From the NCBI RefSeq assembly GCF_004310665.1, contig NZ_SIXF01000019.1, positions 35,200 through 99,199 on the forward strand: a DNA stretch of 64,000 nt, written 5' to 3'. Position numbers and translations under genes: made by a program. Numbering within the stretch: the stretch's first letter is position 1; every line of letters begins with the position of its first letter. Under the pieces are notes generated by a model, which saw only the letters and a program-made list of their open reading frames with translations, made no database searches and was not told the DNA's origin. This stretch comes from Pedobacter kyonggii (GTDB taxonomy: Bacteria; Bacteroidota; Bacteroidia; Sphingobacteriales; Sphingobacteriaceae). Shown piece after piece: positions 1 through 8,572 of this stretch.

Positions 1-171
1 AAGCGCGACAGTGATATCGGTTGATTGGAAGGCACTCTGCTCAATAGCATTCAATAATAGATCGGGTGTAGCAGCAGTGGTTTTGTTAGGGTCTACCTGG
101 AACTCGCTAAATTTTTTGCAGCCCGTTTGTGCGATTGCCGCAAATAATATAATATATAATGTCTTTTTCAT
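1..171 (-). CDS. SusD/RagB-like nutrient-binding lipoprotein (5' part only)
   Basis: The first 57 codons of a gene that runs off the left edge of the window. The protein starts MKKTLYIILFAAIAQTGC, a lipoprotein signal with its acylated cysteine at residue 18, followed by KKFSEFQVDPNKTT. The 'DPN' and 'ATPDLLLNAIEQ' pattern is typical of the SusD-like branch that pairs with SusC receptors and captures glycans or peptides at the cell surface. It begins 10 bp after the stop codon of the SusC gene upstream on the same strand, so the two are very likely one operon. Substrate cannot be told from this fragment. Confidence 0.85.
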   Translation of the reverse strand, partial: MKKTLYIILFAAIAQTGCKKFSEFQVDPNKTTAATPDLLLNAIEQSAFQSTDITVAL

Positions 172-181
172 ATACTTCAGA

Positions 182-3100
182 TTAAAATTTAAGGTTTAAG
201 TTAAAACCATATGAACGTGCCGAAGGCGTTTGGAGGTTATCCTTTGCGGGATCAGGATCAATATTTGGCATTTTTGAGAACAATAAGAGATTACGGCCAA
301 CTACTGAAACATCTAAACCTTTAATAAACGATTTGCCCAACAGCCTGGCTGGCACCTGCCATCCTAATGTTACCTCTCTTAATTTGAGGAAGGTTTGCGA
401 AAAATAGTTGTAGTTATTGTAGGCACCATTACTGGTATCAATCATATAATCTATGTAGTTTACGGCTTTGGTATTTGGGGCGAAAACACGGCTATCGCTC
501 GTAATATTACCTTTGGCATCATAAGTAGCTGTTCCGCTGGTAACCACAACACCATCGCCAACAAAAGTTGCTTTCCCTGCATTGGCATCAACACGGTATT
601 GGTTAACTGTACCCGGATGTGTACCACCCCACCACATTTTCTGGTTGGTTGTCGAGTACATCAATCCGCCAAGTCGCCCATCAACCAGAAACTTTAGTGT
701 GAAACTCTTATAATTAAAAGTATTTTCGATACCGTAAGTCCAGTCTGGGGCTTCATTTCCAATAAACCTTGAAAAATTATCAATTAATGGAAAACCGTTG
801 CTTCCGTAAATAATCTGCCCCTGACTGGTGGTCTGATAAACCGAACCGTAGATCCTATCTGTCCTGTCACCCACACGCAGATTGCCCAGGGTTTCGGCAC
901 CGCCATAAATTTCTTTTAAATACCTGCGATACTTGCTCAGATTTACGGCCATATCCCATTGAAAATCGTTGTTTTTTAACAAGGTTCCATTAACCACAAA
1001 CTCCATTCCCTTACGTTGATAAACGTTCCCGTTAACCAACTGGCTGCCATAACCGCTTGTTATTGAAATATCCGGAGAAGCGATATTGTTAAAGTCGCTT
1101 GTCTGGTAATAAGTGGCTTCAACACTTAATCTGTTTTTAAAAAACTTGGTGTCTAATCCTACCTCCCAACTGTCAGATGTTTGTGGGGTAAGGTTAGCCT
1201 GTTTAAGCAAACTGCCAAAAGTAAGGGCAGGTGTACTGTCCCAGCTCGTTCCTTTATCAAATGCTGGAAGATAACCATAGGTATAAGTATCATCCCCAAG
1301 CGTACCGCTTGAAACTCTTGACCACGAACCGCGTGCTTTTAAATAGCTGAACCAGTCTGGCAATTTAGTTAACTGAGAAACAACAACCGATGAACCTATT
1401 GAAGGATAGAAGAAGCTGTTATTATTTGTTGGGAGCGTAGAAATAACATCATTTCTGCCAGTAGCAGTTAAATAGATTGCATTTAAAAACTCCAGATCTA
1501 AAATCGCATAAACACTGCTTGTTCTTCTCTCTTCAACAGCATTACTGCCCTGAAGAGGATTTGCAGAATTACCAAGGTTATAAAAACCGGGAATGGTTAA
1601 CCCATCCGTATTTGTAGAACCATATTTGTTATTTCTATAATAATTAGAACCACCAACCTGCGCATGCAGCTTAAACTTATCGGTGAAGGTATGGTTGTAG
1701 TCTCCAATCAAATCCGTAACCAGGTCAATATAGTTTTGGGTCGCAACGGTAAACTGTCCTCTGGATTTGTTGCCATAACCAATATAACTCATAGGTTCTT
1801 TATAGGTCCGGTTTAAGCCATAAGCGTTTATTCCATTTCTAAACTGAACACTAAAAGCCGGACTGATTTTGTAATTCAGGTTTAATGAACCATAAGTGTT
1901 GTCTTTATCATAACCGCGCAAATATTCATAAGCCTGAAAATATGGGTTATTATAGTAAGATACATTATAATTGCGTTGTTGAATACCCTCTTTGCCCGGC
2001 ACCCAATAGTCTTTTAAATCCTGCACGTTTATATCCGTTCCTGTCCATAACACCAGATTGTAAAGATAATTGGTCGGTCCGTATCCTGTTTCAGGAAAGT
2101 TCTTGGTAAACTGGCGGTTATAGTTCAATCTTGCATCGATTGTAAATGCATCTGAAAGTTTATAATTGCCCGAAACGTTAAATGAACTATTGTTTAAATT
2201 GGTATTCGGCACAATGCCTTTTTGATAAATATGCGATGCTGAAGCCCGGAAGGAACCCTTCTCCGAACTTTGGGTAATACTAATGTTATTACTTGAAATT
2301 AGTCCGGTTTGAAAAAAGTCCTTTACATTGTTTTTTCCTCTTGAAAGGAATGGAAGCGGAACCAATTTTCCGGTAATCGGGTCTCTGGGGCTGTTAAACT
2401 GAGGTGTTTCAAAAAAACCACTCGGCGTAGTCGGATCGGGCTGATCGAGTTTTGGACCCCAAATCCATCCAGAGCCTTCTTGTCCTCCTCCTGAACCATC
2501 AACATAAGTATATTTTCCTTTATAGCCTGCACCATATTCTGATTGTACCTTCGGAATCCTGATAAAACTTGGCTGTATTTGCGTAGAACTATTTACATCA
2601 ATACTAAGATCATTTCCCTTGCCACGTTTTGTCGTAATCATAATTGCGCCGTTTTGCCCGATAGAACCATATAATGCAGATGCATTGGCTCCTTTTAATA
2701 CCGTTACTGATTCGACATCATCTGCATTTACACGGAAAAGATCTGCAGATTGGTCTGGTATGCCATCGATAACAATAAGTGGCTTTCTGCCCCTCAATGA
2801 AATGCCAGGATCCTGAAACAAATCAGTTGAATTGCTGATATTAAGGCCGGCAACCCTTCCGGTAAGTGAGCTAATAATATTTGCCTCTCTTGCCTTAACT
2901 AAATTTTCGCCTTGCACCGTTTGTGCCACATAACCTAATTTTGACCGTTCTTTTTTAACACCTAAAGCGGTAACTACCACCTCAGATAATGCTTTTGCAT
3001 CCTCGGTCATCATGATCTGGTAAGTATCGGAATGATCAACTGTAATTTCTTTGTTAACATACCCGATACTACTAAAGACAAGTACATTGCCATCGTCAGC

Positions 3101-3382
3101 CTTGATTGAAAAATCGCCTTCCTGGTTAGTAACTGTACCTGTATTGGTTCCTTTTATCAATACTGATACTCCAGGAATGCCAAGTTTCTTTTCATCAGTA
3201 ACATGGCCTTTAATAATTCTGGCATTTTCTGTTGTTTTTTTCCGCTCAGAAGGCTTTAAAACAATCTTGTCATTCGTTTTTGGAATGGAAAAGGCAGAAT
3301 TGAAAATAACGATAAATAGGCAGGTTACCCATAAACTCTTCTTCAGGCAAACCAAAGATGGATAAGTAAATCTTTTTTTCAT
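182..3382 (-). CDS. SusC/RagA-family TonB-dependent outer-membrane receptor
   Basis: A 1066-residue TonB-linked porin that imports an oligomer captured by its SusD partner. Visible parts: a signal peptide ending near residue 32; a carboxypeptidase-regulatory-like beta domain at about 55-130 ('IKGHVTDEKKLGIPGVSVLIKG'-type start, 'VLVFSSIGYVNKEI'); the plug at about 135-255 with 'LSEVVVTALGVKKE', 'AGLNISNS' and 'GSIGQNGAIMITTKRGKG'; then a beta-barrel ending in an aromatic C-terminus (LNLKF). There is no STN domain, so direct FecI/FecR control is not expected. The partner susD follows after 10 bp. A TetR-type gene with a palindromic operator is divergent upstream and may control it. Substrate unknown. 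Confidence 0.93.
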   Translation of the reverse strand: MKKRFTYPSLVCLKKSLWVTCLFIVIFNSAFSIPKTNDKIVLKPSERKKTTENARIIKGHVTDEKKLGIPGVSVLIKGTNTGTVTNQEGDFSIKADDGNVLVFSSIGYVNKEITVDHSDTYQIMMTEDAKALSEVVVTALGVKKERSKLGYVAQTVQGENLVKAREANIISSLTGRVAGLNISNSTDLFQDPGISLRGRKPLIVIDGIPDQSADLFRVNADDVESVTVLKGANASALYGSIGQNGAIMITTKRGKGNDLSIDVNSSTQIQPSFIRIPKVQSEYGAGYKGKYTYVDGSGGGQEGSGWIWGPKLDQPDPTTPSGFFETPQFNSPRDPITGKLVPLPFLSRGKNNVKDFFQTGLISSNNISITQSSEKGSFRASASHIYQKGIVPNTNLNNSSFNVSGNYKLSDAFTIDARLNYNRQFTKNFPETGYGPTNYLYNLVLWTGTDINVQDLKDYWVPGKEGIQQRNYNVSYYNNPYFQAYEYLRGYDKDNTYGSLNLNYKISPAFSVQFRNGINAYGLNRTYKEPMSYIGYGNKSRGQFTVATQNYIDLVTDLIGDYNHTFTDKFKLHAQVGGSNYYRNNKYGSTNTDGLTIPGFYNLGNSANPLQGSNAVEERRTSSVYAILDLEFLNAIYLTATGRNDVISTLPTNNNSFFYPSIGSSVVVSQLTKLPDWFSYLKARGSWSRVSSGTLGDDTYTYGYLPAFDKGTSWDSTPALTFGSLLKQANLTPQTSDSWEVGLDTKFFKNRLSVEATYYQTSDFNNIASPDISITSGYGSQLVNGNVYQRKGMEFVVNGTLLKNNDFQWDMAVNLSKYRRYLKEIYGGAETLGNLRVGDRTDRIYGSVYQTTSQGQIIYGSNGFPLIDNFSRFIGNEAPDWTYGIENTFNYKSFTLKFLVDGRLGGLMYSTTNQKMWWGGTHPGTVNQYRVDANAGKATFVGDGVVVTSGTATYDAKGNITSDSRVFAPNTKAVNYIDYMIDTSNGAYNNYNYFSQTFLKLREVTLGWQVPARLLGKSFIKGLDVSVVGRNLLLFSKMPNIDPDPAKDNLQTPSARSYGFNLNLKF

Positions 3383-3433
3383 AAAGCTAATTCGTTTGTT
3401 AAAATTTTAAATGTTTTTTATCGGAACCCTAGT

Positions 3434-3599
3434 TCAATTTGGTTTCCTTTTGGCATACTCCAACATAAGCTCATTGTTTACCGTTGAGATCGTTTCTACC
3501 GTTTTTATGTCAGAGACTAAGCCGTTAATAATGCTCTCTTGAGCAAAGCTTCTAGCGGATAGGATCAACAGCGTGAACATCCAGAATAGTTTTTTTCAT
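3434..3599 (-). pseudogene. Possible small secreted-peptide ORF with a frameshift in an A7 tract
   Basis: On the minus strand an ATG at 3599-3597 is followed by seven A's and the frame closes after 15 codons. In the next frame, an ORF from an ATG at 3580 down to a stop at 3434 encodes 48 residues starting MFTLLILSARSFAQES, which looks like the end of a signal peptide with a cleavage site after 'SFAQ'. With six A's instead of seven the reading would be MKKLFWMFTLLILS and so on, a complete signal peptide. This suggests a frameshifted or slippage-dependent small secreted protein. It sits upstream of the SusC gene on the same strand. No family recognised; it could be chance. Confidence 0.35.
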
Positions 3600-3705
3600 T
3601 TTTCTTAATAATTTAGTTGTTTGATTTGGAATGATAAGTACCTTTCAGCGGCGCTAAATTGAATATATCATATTAAAGTTAGGTTAAGATTAGATTATTA
3701 TATTA

Positions 3706-3723
3706 ATTGAATGTTCATTCAAT
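3706..3723. promoter_or_regulatory. Palindromic operator, probably for the adjacent TetR regulator
   Basis: A perfect 8-bp inverted repeat with a 2-bp centre (ATTGAATG, TT, CATTCAAT). Its size and symmetry suit a TetR dimer. It lies 70 bp before the TetR start codon, in the gap shared with the divergent SusC gene, so it could serve autoregulation and control of the SusC/SusD operon. Binding is inferred. Confidence 0.55.
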
Positions 3724-3754
3724 CTATTAAGAAAATAAATTTGCAGAATAGAAC

Positions 3755-3762
3755 TACTTTTG
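3755..3762 (+). promoter_or_regulatory. Candidate -7 element of the TetR gene
   Basis: TACTTTTG matches the Bacteroidota -7 consensus TAnnTTTG and lies 31 bp before the TetR start codon. No convincing -33 TTTG was found at the expected spacing. Confidence 0.4.
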
Positions 3763-3792
3763 ATTAGTTTGCCTAATTAAATTAACTGCACA

Positions 3793-4416
3793 ATGGGACG
3801 CAAAAGCCTAAAAGAAACAAGACGACTGGAAATTATTAAGGTATTTTACCAAGTGGCCAAGAAAGAGGGGTACGAAAATACCTCTATTGCGAAGATTGCT
3901 AAGGTGATGGATATTAACCCAAGCCTTATTATTCATTATTTTGAAACCAAAGAGGGACTTACTTATGAATTGATCGATCATATACTCGATCGGTATTTAT
4001 TGATTTACACGATAAAGAACAAAGAGAAAGCAAAACTAGACGATTTGCAAGGCACTATTGAACTGCTATTTTCTAAAAAATGGAACCTGCTTTTTGATGA
4101 TGGATTGTTTTATACCTTTTACGCTTTGGCATTCAGGGAGAAAAAGATCAAGTTAAAATATAAACTTATTTTAGATGCCCTTCGCAATGGCCTGGCCCTA
4201 ATGATTGAACAGTGTAATGAACAGCAGATCACAAATGTTGAGAATCCTCAGCTTACAGCTGATTTTGTTTTTGTACTGGTAGATGGTGCTTATTTTTATC
4301 TTTCAATGGAAAGCGATAAGAAAGCTTATTTAGATCGTTTGGCTTATTATAAACAAAAAGCATATGATGCACTTTCCATATCACCTGTTAAGGCTGTTTC
4401 TGCTCCCGTTTGCTAA
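3793..4416 (+). CDS. TetR/AcrR-family transcriptional regulator
   Basis: A 207-residue one-component regulator. Residues about 8-60 form the TetR helix-turn-helix: 'TRRLEIIKVFYQVAKKEGYE', then 'TSIAKIAKVMDINPSLIIHYFETKEGL', where the usual recognition-helix 'YYHF' appears as 'IIHYF'. The remainder is the helical ligand-binding and dimer domain, which does not reveal the ligand. A palindrome at 3706-3723 before the gene is a likely operator. The gene is divergent from the SusC/SusD operon. Its 3' end overlaps the convergent small membrane-protein gene by 29 bp. Confidence 0.9.
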   Translation: MGRKSLKETRRLEIIKVFYQVAKKEGYENTSIAKIAKVMDINPSLIIHYFETKEGLTYELIDHILDRYLLIYTIKNKEKAKLDDLQGTIELLFSKKWNLLFDDGLFYTFYALAFREKKIKLKYKLILDALRNGLALMIEQCNEQQITNVENPQLTADFVFVLVDGAYFYLSMESDKKAYLDRLAYYKQKAYDALSISPVKAVSAPVC

Positions 4417-4648
4417 ACTGCCTGCTTAAAGCATATAAACCAATAGACATCCAGAGCACATTTGCTACAGCATTTGGTAGATCGTGTGTGTTTAACGCGG
4501 TTATGGCTAAGCATAAACCACCCAATATGTTTAGGGCCTGAAAGGAGAGTGAATCAGCACGGATTAATTTCATGCTTAAAAAAAGATACCCAAGGGTACA
4601 AAATGCTACTCCAGACCATCCGATAATTGACATCACTAAGTTCATCAT
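4388..4648 (-). CDS. Small inner-membrane protein, CBU_0592-like
   Basis: An 86-residue hydrophobic protein with about three membrane segments (near residues 4-24, 34-52 and 58-75) and a basic C-terminal tail. The 'IIGWSGVAFCTLGYLFLS' start, the 'QALNILGGLCLAITAL' middle and the 'VANVLWMSIGLYAL' end resemble the CBU_0592 family of small predicted transport-like membrane proteins. It converges on and overlaps the TetR gene tail to tail, an arrangement that could let one transcript reduce the other. Function unknown. Confidence 0.7.
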   Translation of the reverse strand: MMNLVMSIIGWSGVAFCTLGYLFLSMKLIRADSLSFQALNILGGLCLAITALNTHDLPNAVANVLWMSIGLYALSRQFSKREQKQP

Positions 4649-4845
4649 GCTGTATTTTTTGCTGGTAAAGCTATGAAATAATGTAATTACATCTATGTGA
4701 ATGATCAGGCAAAAAAATTACATAGGTTTAGATTTTATAGCCTGAATAAAGTGCTAAACTGGATTTGTTTGTTGAGTTACATATTTTATACAGTACGGTG
4801 TATTTTAAACACAAACTGTTATATTTAACTGAAACAAAAGTAAAT

Positions 4846-5178
4846 ATGGATTCGAACATTGTTACCCTCAGCGTGATCAATTACATTAACGATTATGATT
4901 ATTATGATTCGCTCACAGATTTAAATAGCGATACAAATTCAAAATCTTTTACCAAACTGAGCGAAATCAGGGAAAGAAACAAACGTCATATTACAGAACT
5001 TTTTCCGAATGTGAAATTTCGCGACAGTAAAAACCAGTTACTTGCAGTAGGTAGTTTTAAGCATGCGGTTAAAGCGAAGATCGAAACATTATCGAAGAAA
5101 GAAATAGAAGATTATCTCGAAACATTTAAAAAAGATGCTAAAAAAATAGCCAGGCTTTATAGAAAGATCAGGAAATAA
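4846..5178 (+). CDS. Small conserved-type hypothetical protein, charged, helical
   Basis: A 110-residue protein if started at the ATG that gives MDSNIVTLSVINYIND; the upstream in-frame codons back to 4765 look like untranslated leader. The N-terminal 40 residues are acidic and tyrosine-rich (NDYDYYDS). The C-terminal half is lysine-rich and helical ('KKEIEDYLETFKKDAKKIARL'-like, ending RKIRK). No signal peptide, membrane segment or catalytic motif was seen, so it is probably a cytoplasmic protein, perhaps nucleic-acid or partner binding. Family not recognised. Confidence 0.6.
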   Translation: MDSNIVTLSVINYINDYDYYDSLTDLNSDTNSKSFTKLSEIRERNKRHITELFPNVKFRDSKNQLLAVGSFKHAVKAKIETLSKKEIEDYLETFKKDAKKIARLYRKIRK

Positions 5179-5305
5179 CTGTGAGATTTTCTTGGTACTA
5201 AAGTGATAAACCTGGTTTGGTATTGAACAGGTTATTTTATATTAACATTAGCGCTATATTTTTGGTAATCTATATGTTTAGTATAAGTTTTCAATTTTTT
5301 GTGTC

Positions 5306-5515
5306 ATGACAGCAGCAATCGAATCAATTGGCAATGGTCATTTTCAAGGTGCATGCCCATGCGGTAAGGGTGATAAATCGGATATGGAAAGAATTCCACG
5401 GACATTTATGATGAAAACCCTGTTATTCTGGTTACCCATGAAACGTTACAGGTGTTACCGTTGCATGCGGAACCGCTGGGTACTTGGAAAAAAATCACAG
5501 CAAATCAGTCAATAA
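5306..5515 (+). CDS. Small cysteine-containing protein, possible zinc ribbon
   Basis: A 69-residue basic protein with two cysteine pairs, 'ACPCGKG' near residue 18 and 'RCYRCMRNRW' near residue 52, which could bind one metal ion. Between them lies a hydrophobic stretch 'MMKTLLFWLPMKRY'. The pattern resembles short Sphingobacteriaceae proteins of unknown role. It stands alone, with a 127-bp gap before it and the convergent lipoprotein gene after it. Function unknown; a coding call rests on the paired cysteines and the intact frame. Confidence 0.5.
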   Translation: MTAAIESIGNGHFQGACPCGKGDKSDMERIPRTFMMKTLLFWLPMKRYRCYRCMRNRWVLGKKSQQISQ

Positions 5516-5652
5516 TCTTTCTTGTAAAGCTAGAATTGCTTTTACCAATTGTTCAGTAGCTCAAATAAATGAATCAGTAGCTGATTTAAATCATGTTGTA
5601 AGCTAAATGATTGTTGTCAATAGGTTGATGCGCAAATTGTAATAATAGAAAA

Positions 5653-5690
5653 AGGGGAATACCCATTGCAATTTGCTTTGGTTTTCCCCT
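5653..5690 (-). terminator. Rho-independent terminator of the repeat lipoprotein gene
   Basis: Read on the minus strand, AGGGGAA and TTCCCCT form a 7-bp stem followed directly by TTTTTCT. It lies 26 bp past the stop codon of the lipoprotein gene that ends at 5716. Confidence 0.65.
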
Positions 5691-5715
5691 ATGCCCTGTT
5701 AGAACAGTATTTAAC

Positions 5716-6789
5716 TTATCTGAAATATTCTGAAAGATCTGTAATAGCACCTGAAAAATAGGTAGATCTTGTTGTGGAAGCTAAATTTTTGGTATCCTTT
5801 ATAATAAACAGCTTGGATGCATTTGCTTCGAAATTAATTGCGCCATACCTTCCTTCGTTCTGTTTAAATGGAAATGCTGCGTTTACAAATGGTGAGGCTG
5901 TGGTAGTGTAAGGGACATTGTTTGTTCCCGATTCAAATACATCAAAGCTATAGATGTAATCTGGTCCTGGAAGGGCCGGAAGTTCTATCGAATTGAACGA
6001 GCCATCTTTCTTAAGGGTAAGCCTAAGTTCGGGTGTAACTTTGGTACCTGCTGTTGTAATGGTGGCAGATTTAGGTTTTGTATAAAAAACAATATCTACA
6101 TCAACATTTTTAAATTGTGGGGCAAATATGGTTTCGAACTTGGCACTGATCATCATATTTGTAGGATTTGCCGGTGGAGTGAGTTTAACGTTATTTGTGA
6201 TTTTGGTTCCATCGAAAAAAAAATCAATATTCTGCCTTGCTATTTCAGATTCGATTGTTTTGGTAAAGAGTATTTCGGTTGTTCCTTTCTTGCGGATGGT
6301 AATTTCCCTGGTGGTGCCTTTATCAATAAGGATAAAAAAGTTACTATTGATGATGCTGGTGCCCGACGACAATAATTTTCCATCTAATAAGAATTCGATT
6401 TCACCAGATAAGGCAAAGCCTTTAACAATCAGCGAAATGGCACTGTTGTATATTTTGGTTCCATCATAAAACAAACTGATGTTCTGATCAAATGGTATTG
6501 CTGTGATGGTTTTGGTTAGCAATATTTCTGAGGTGCCTTTTTTTCTCACCTTTAAAGTAGCATTCTCGCCTTTTACAGAGAGGAGGGTTTTTACGTTAAT
6601 ACTACCAACAGGTGGCGTAGCTATAATACTGTCTTTATACAGATATTCTAATGCTACATCAGATGCACCGGTAATGTTTAACTGGATAATTTTAGCAGGA
6701 TCTGGTTGAAGAAGTTCTGCTTTGCGGCAAGATAAACTTAAGGTTACAACAGCAGAAAAAAAGAAAAGGGTAAAAATTTTTAGTTTCAT
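5716..6789 (-). CDS. Surface lipoprotein with internal sequence repeats (unknown function)
   Basis: A 357-residue lipoprotein starting MKLKIFTLFFFSAVVTLSLSC; the ATG four codons upstream is less likely because this one starts the signal peptide. The acylated cysteine is residue 21. The body has an internal duplication of about 75 residues: 'LKVRKKGTSEILLTKTI' with 'FYDGTKIYN', and again 'ITIRKKGTTEILFTKTI' with 'FFDGTKITN'. The units look like beta-sandwich modules. The C-terminal 130 residues form a separate domain. It is the last gene of the FecI/FecR/TonB-receptor cluster and lies 97 bp after the beta-helix lipoprotein, so it may help bind the imported substrate. Not recognised as a named family. 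Confidence 0.8.
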   Translation of the reverse strand: MKLKIFTLFFFSAVVTLSLSCRKAELLQPDPAKIIQLNITGASDVALEYLYKDSIIATPPVGSINVKTLLSVKGENATLKVRKKGTSEILLTKTITAIPFDQNISLFYDGTKIYNSAISLIVKGFALSGEIEFLLDGKLLSSGTSIINSNFFILIDKGTTREITIRKKGTTEILFTKTIESEIARQNIDFFFDGTKITNNVKLTPPANPTNMMISAKFETIFAPQFKNVDVDIVFYTKPKSATITTAGTKVTPELRLTLKKDGSFNSIELPALPGPDYIYSFDVFESGTNNVPYTTTASPFVNAAFPFKQNEGRYGAINFEANASKLFIIKDTKNLASTTRSTYFSGAITDLSEYFR

Positions 6790-6886
6790 ATAAAGGGTCA
6801 TTACATTTAAAAACAGCTGTCTGTTTTTGTAATAAAGGGGCTGTACCCCACGGGGTACAGCCTCCTTTAGTTAAGAGAGAAAAAAA

Positions 6887-8188
6887 TTAGAATACAAGTT
6901 TTGACCATGTAGCAGCCCAGCTTGGAAGCGTAACCGTAGATGGAGAACCTGGTGTATTGTACCATGGTTGGCTCACGCCAAAATAACTTGCGTTGCTTGC
7001 ATTAACTACCAAGTTGTTACCACCACCATCAACGTAAGCACCAACTGCTGCGGTAATTGAGTTTACAAAACCGTGAACAGATGTAGTAGAGATATCTGAA
7101 AGACTTGCATTGGCATCAGCATCGAAAGCGATACTGGTGTTGTAACCAGAAACAATTACGTTAGATAAAGTAACTTCCGAACCTCTACGCTCGCGGATAC
7201 CGTTACGGTAACCTAAACCGGCAATACCTGAAGTGTTTTCTGTTCCAAAAATGCTTACATTGATCAATACAGGATGAGTTTTAGGGGTTAAGCTAAAAGT
7301 AGCATCTTCTGCAGGTGCATTGTTATCAGATTCGATACCGTTAGAATCGCTGTTACCACCACTTGTACTGTGTGTAGCGTTTTTATCTGCAATAGCGATA
7401 CAGTCGCTCAGGATTCCAGTGAAACCATTGTCAAAATCAAATTGATCATCGTCAGATGCTAAAGCAATTAAATTACTAGGGCTCACTGTACCACCGAAAA
7501 ATTCGAATCCATCATCAAGACCATAAGAAACCTGTACGTGGTCAATAGTAGTACCGCTACCCACACCACCTAAAGTTAAACCATTAACTTCGATGTTTGT
7601 AGCCAATTGGAAACCTGCATATTCGATGCGTACATACTGTAAAGTACCGCGGTTATCGGCATCATTCGATCCACCGTAATGGAACTGAGGCTGGTCAGCT
7701 AAACCTTCAATCAGTTTATCGCCAACGTTGATTGTTGCGTTACCTAAAACAATTAAACCACCTATATCTCCTGGCTTACCTGTTGTGCTGGCATCACCAT
7801 CTAAAAGGTAACGGCTGGTAAATACAATCGGATCAGCAGCTGTACCAACAGCATTGATGGTACCATCTTTTGCAATAACCAATACACCGTTTTGTACACC
7901 AGGAGTATTCACAGATGCTTTGATATAAGTACCTGGTTGGATGGTTAAAGTTGCACCATTTCTAACGGTTACCACACCGCTTAATTCATAAACGTTTCCT
8001 GCTGTCCAGGTAACAGAGCTGGTAATGTCTCCGCTAACGGTTACAACCGGTAATGATGATTGTGAATAATCTGCTGCTGAAGTGCTGCGGTTGTTGAATG
8101 AAGCTGATCCACCTTCATTTTTTTTACAAGCTGTAAAAGAAACAGCAACAATTGATAAAAGACCGATTAAATTTTTGAAATTTTTCAT
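6887..8188 (-). CDS. Right-handed beta-helix surface lipoprotein
   Basis: A 433-residue lipoprotein starting MKNFKNLIGLLSIVAVSFTAC; the upstream ATG at 8218 only adds a non-signal extension. After the cysteine at 21 and a low-complexity linker, the chain is rich in short parallel beta-helix turns: 'VVTVRNGATLTIQPGTYIKA', 'GVLVIAKDGTINAVGTAADP', 'DPIVFTS', 'GGLIVLGNATIN', 'LQYVRIEYAG'. Asp-rich stretches in the middle ('SDDDQFDFDNGF') could bind calcium. No glycosidase catalytic triad was identified. In Bacteroidota such proteins often accompany large STN-type TonB receptors, and here it follows one, so a cell-surface binding or scaffold role is inferred. Confidence 0.85.
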   Translation of the reverse strand: MKNFKNLIGLLSIVAVSFTACKKNEGGSASFNNRSTSAADYSQSSLPVVTVSGDITSSVTWTAGNVYELSGVVTVRNGATLTIQPGTYIKASVNTPGVQNGVLVIAKDGTINAVGTAADPIVFTSRYLLDGDASTTGKPGDIGGLIVLGNATINVGDKLIEGLADQPQFHYGGSNDADNRGTLQYVRIEYAGFQLATNIEVNGLTLGGVGSGTTIDHVQVSYGLDDGFEFFGGTVSPSNLIALASDDDQFDFDNGFTGILSDCIAIADKNATHSTSGGNSDSNGIESDNNAPAEDATFSLTPKTHPVLINVSIFGTENTSGIAGLGYRNGIRERRGSEVTLSNVIVSGYNTSIAFDADANASLSDISTTSVHGFVNSITAAVGAYVDGGGNNLVVNASNASYFGVSQPWYNTPGSPSTVTLPSWAATWSKLVF

Positions 8189-8218
8189 TTTCGTTTTTTG
8201 TTTTTCATAGGACCTCAT

Positions 8219-8572
8219 AGGTAGGATCCATGTTTTTTAGGTTGATTTTTTACGGTCATTTAGATAAGAGGTCAGGTGATCCATAATTTTCGTGGAAATA
8301 AAAGCCTATTTATATCTAAATGGGATGATTTTTTATATCTTAGTATTTCTTATCAATTTTACTAAGTAATCCTGTTAGGCACCCTTGGTTTTTAACAGTA
8401 GGTTTTTAAAATAATTCGGGTTTATCCTGATGCGCCGTTCCACTAGAAATGATCGGTTTAAACGAAGGGTTCTGATACAACCTTTCGTTTTTTTTATGGC
8501 TATGCAGGAAACGTTGTTCCTCCTTTCTGATTAAATGGTGTAACCTTATTTATACTGTTTTTCATAGTAGTT
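8219..8572. other. Intergenic region with a strong stem-loop
   Basis: About 350 bp without a gene between the TonB receptor and the beta-helix lipoprotein. It holds an 11-bp stem (8461-8471 with 8479-8489, one G-T pair) whose plus-strand side is followed by T8 and whose minus-strand side is followed by TTTAAAC. The gap and hairpin suggest that the lipoprotein pair has its own promoter. Confidence 0.5.
8461..8495 (+). terminator. Terminator-like hairpin
   Basis: AACGAAGGGTT, a 7-nt loop, AACCTTTCGTT and a T8 run. The orientation with the T run points along the plus strand, where no gene is seen upstream, so it may block antisense transcription or act as a weak terminator of the receptor gene in the other direction. 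Confidence 0.45.
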
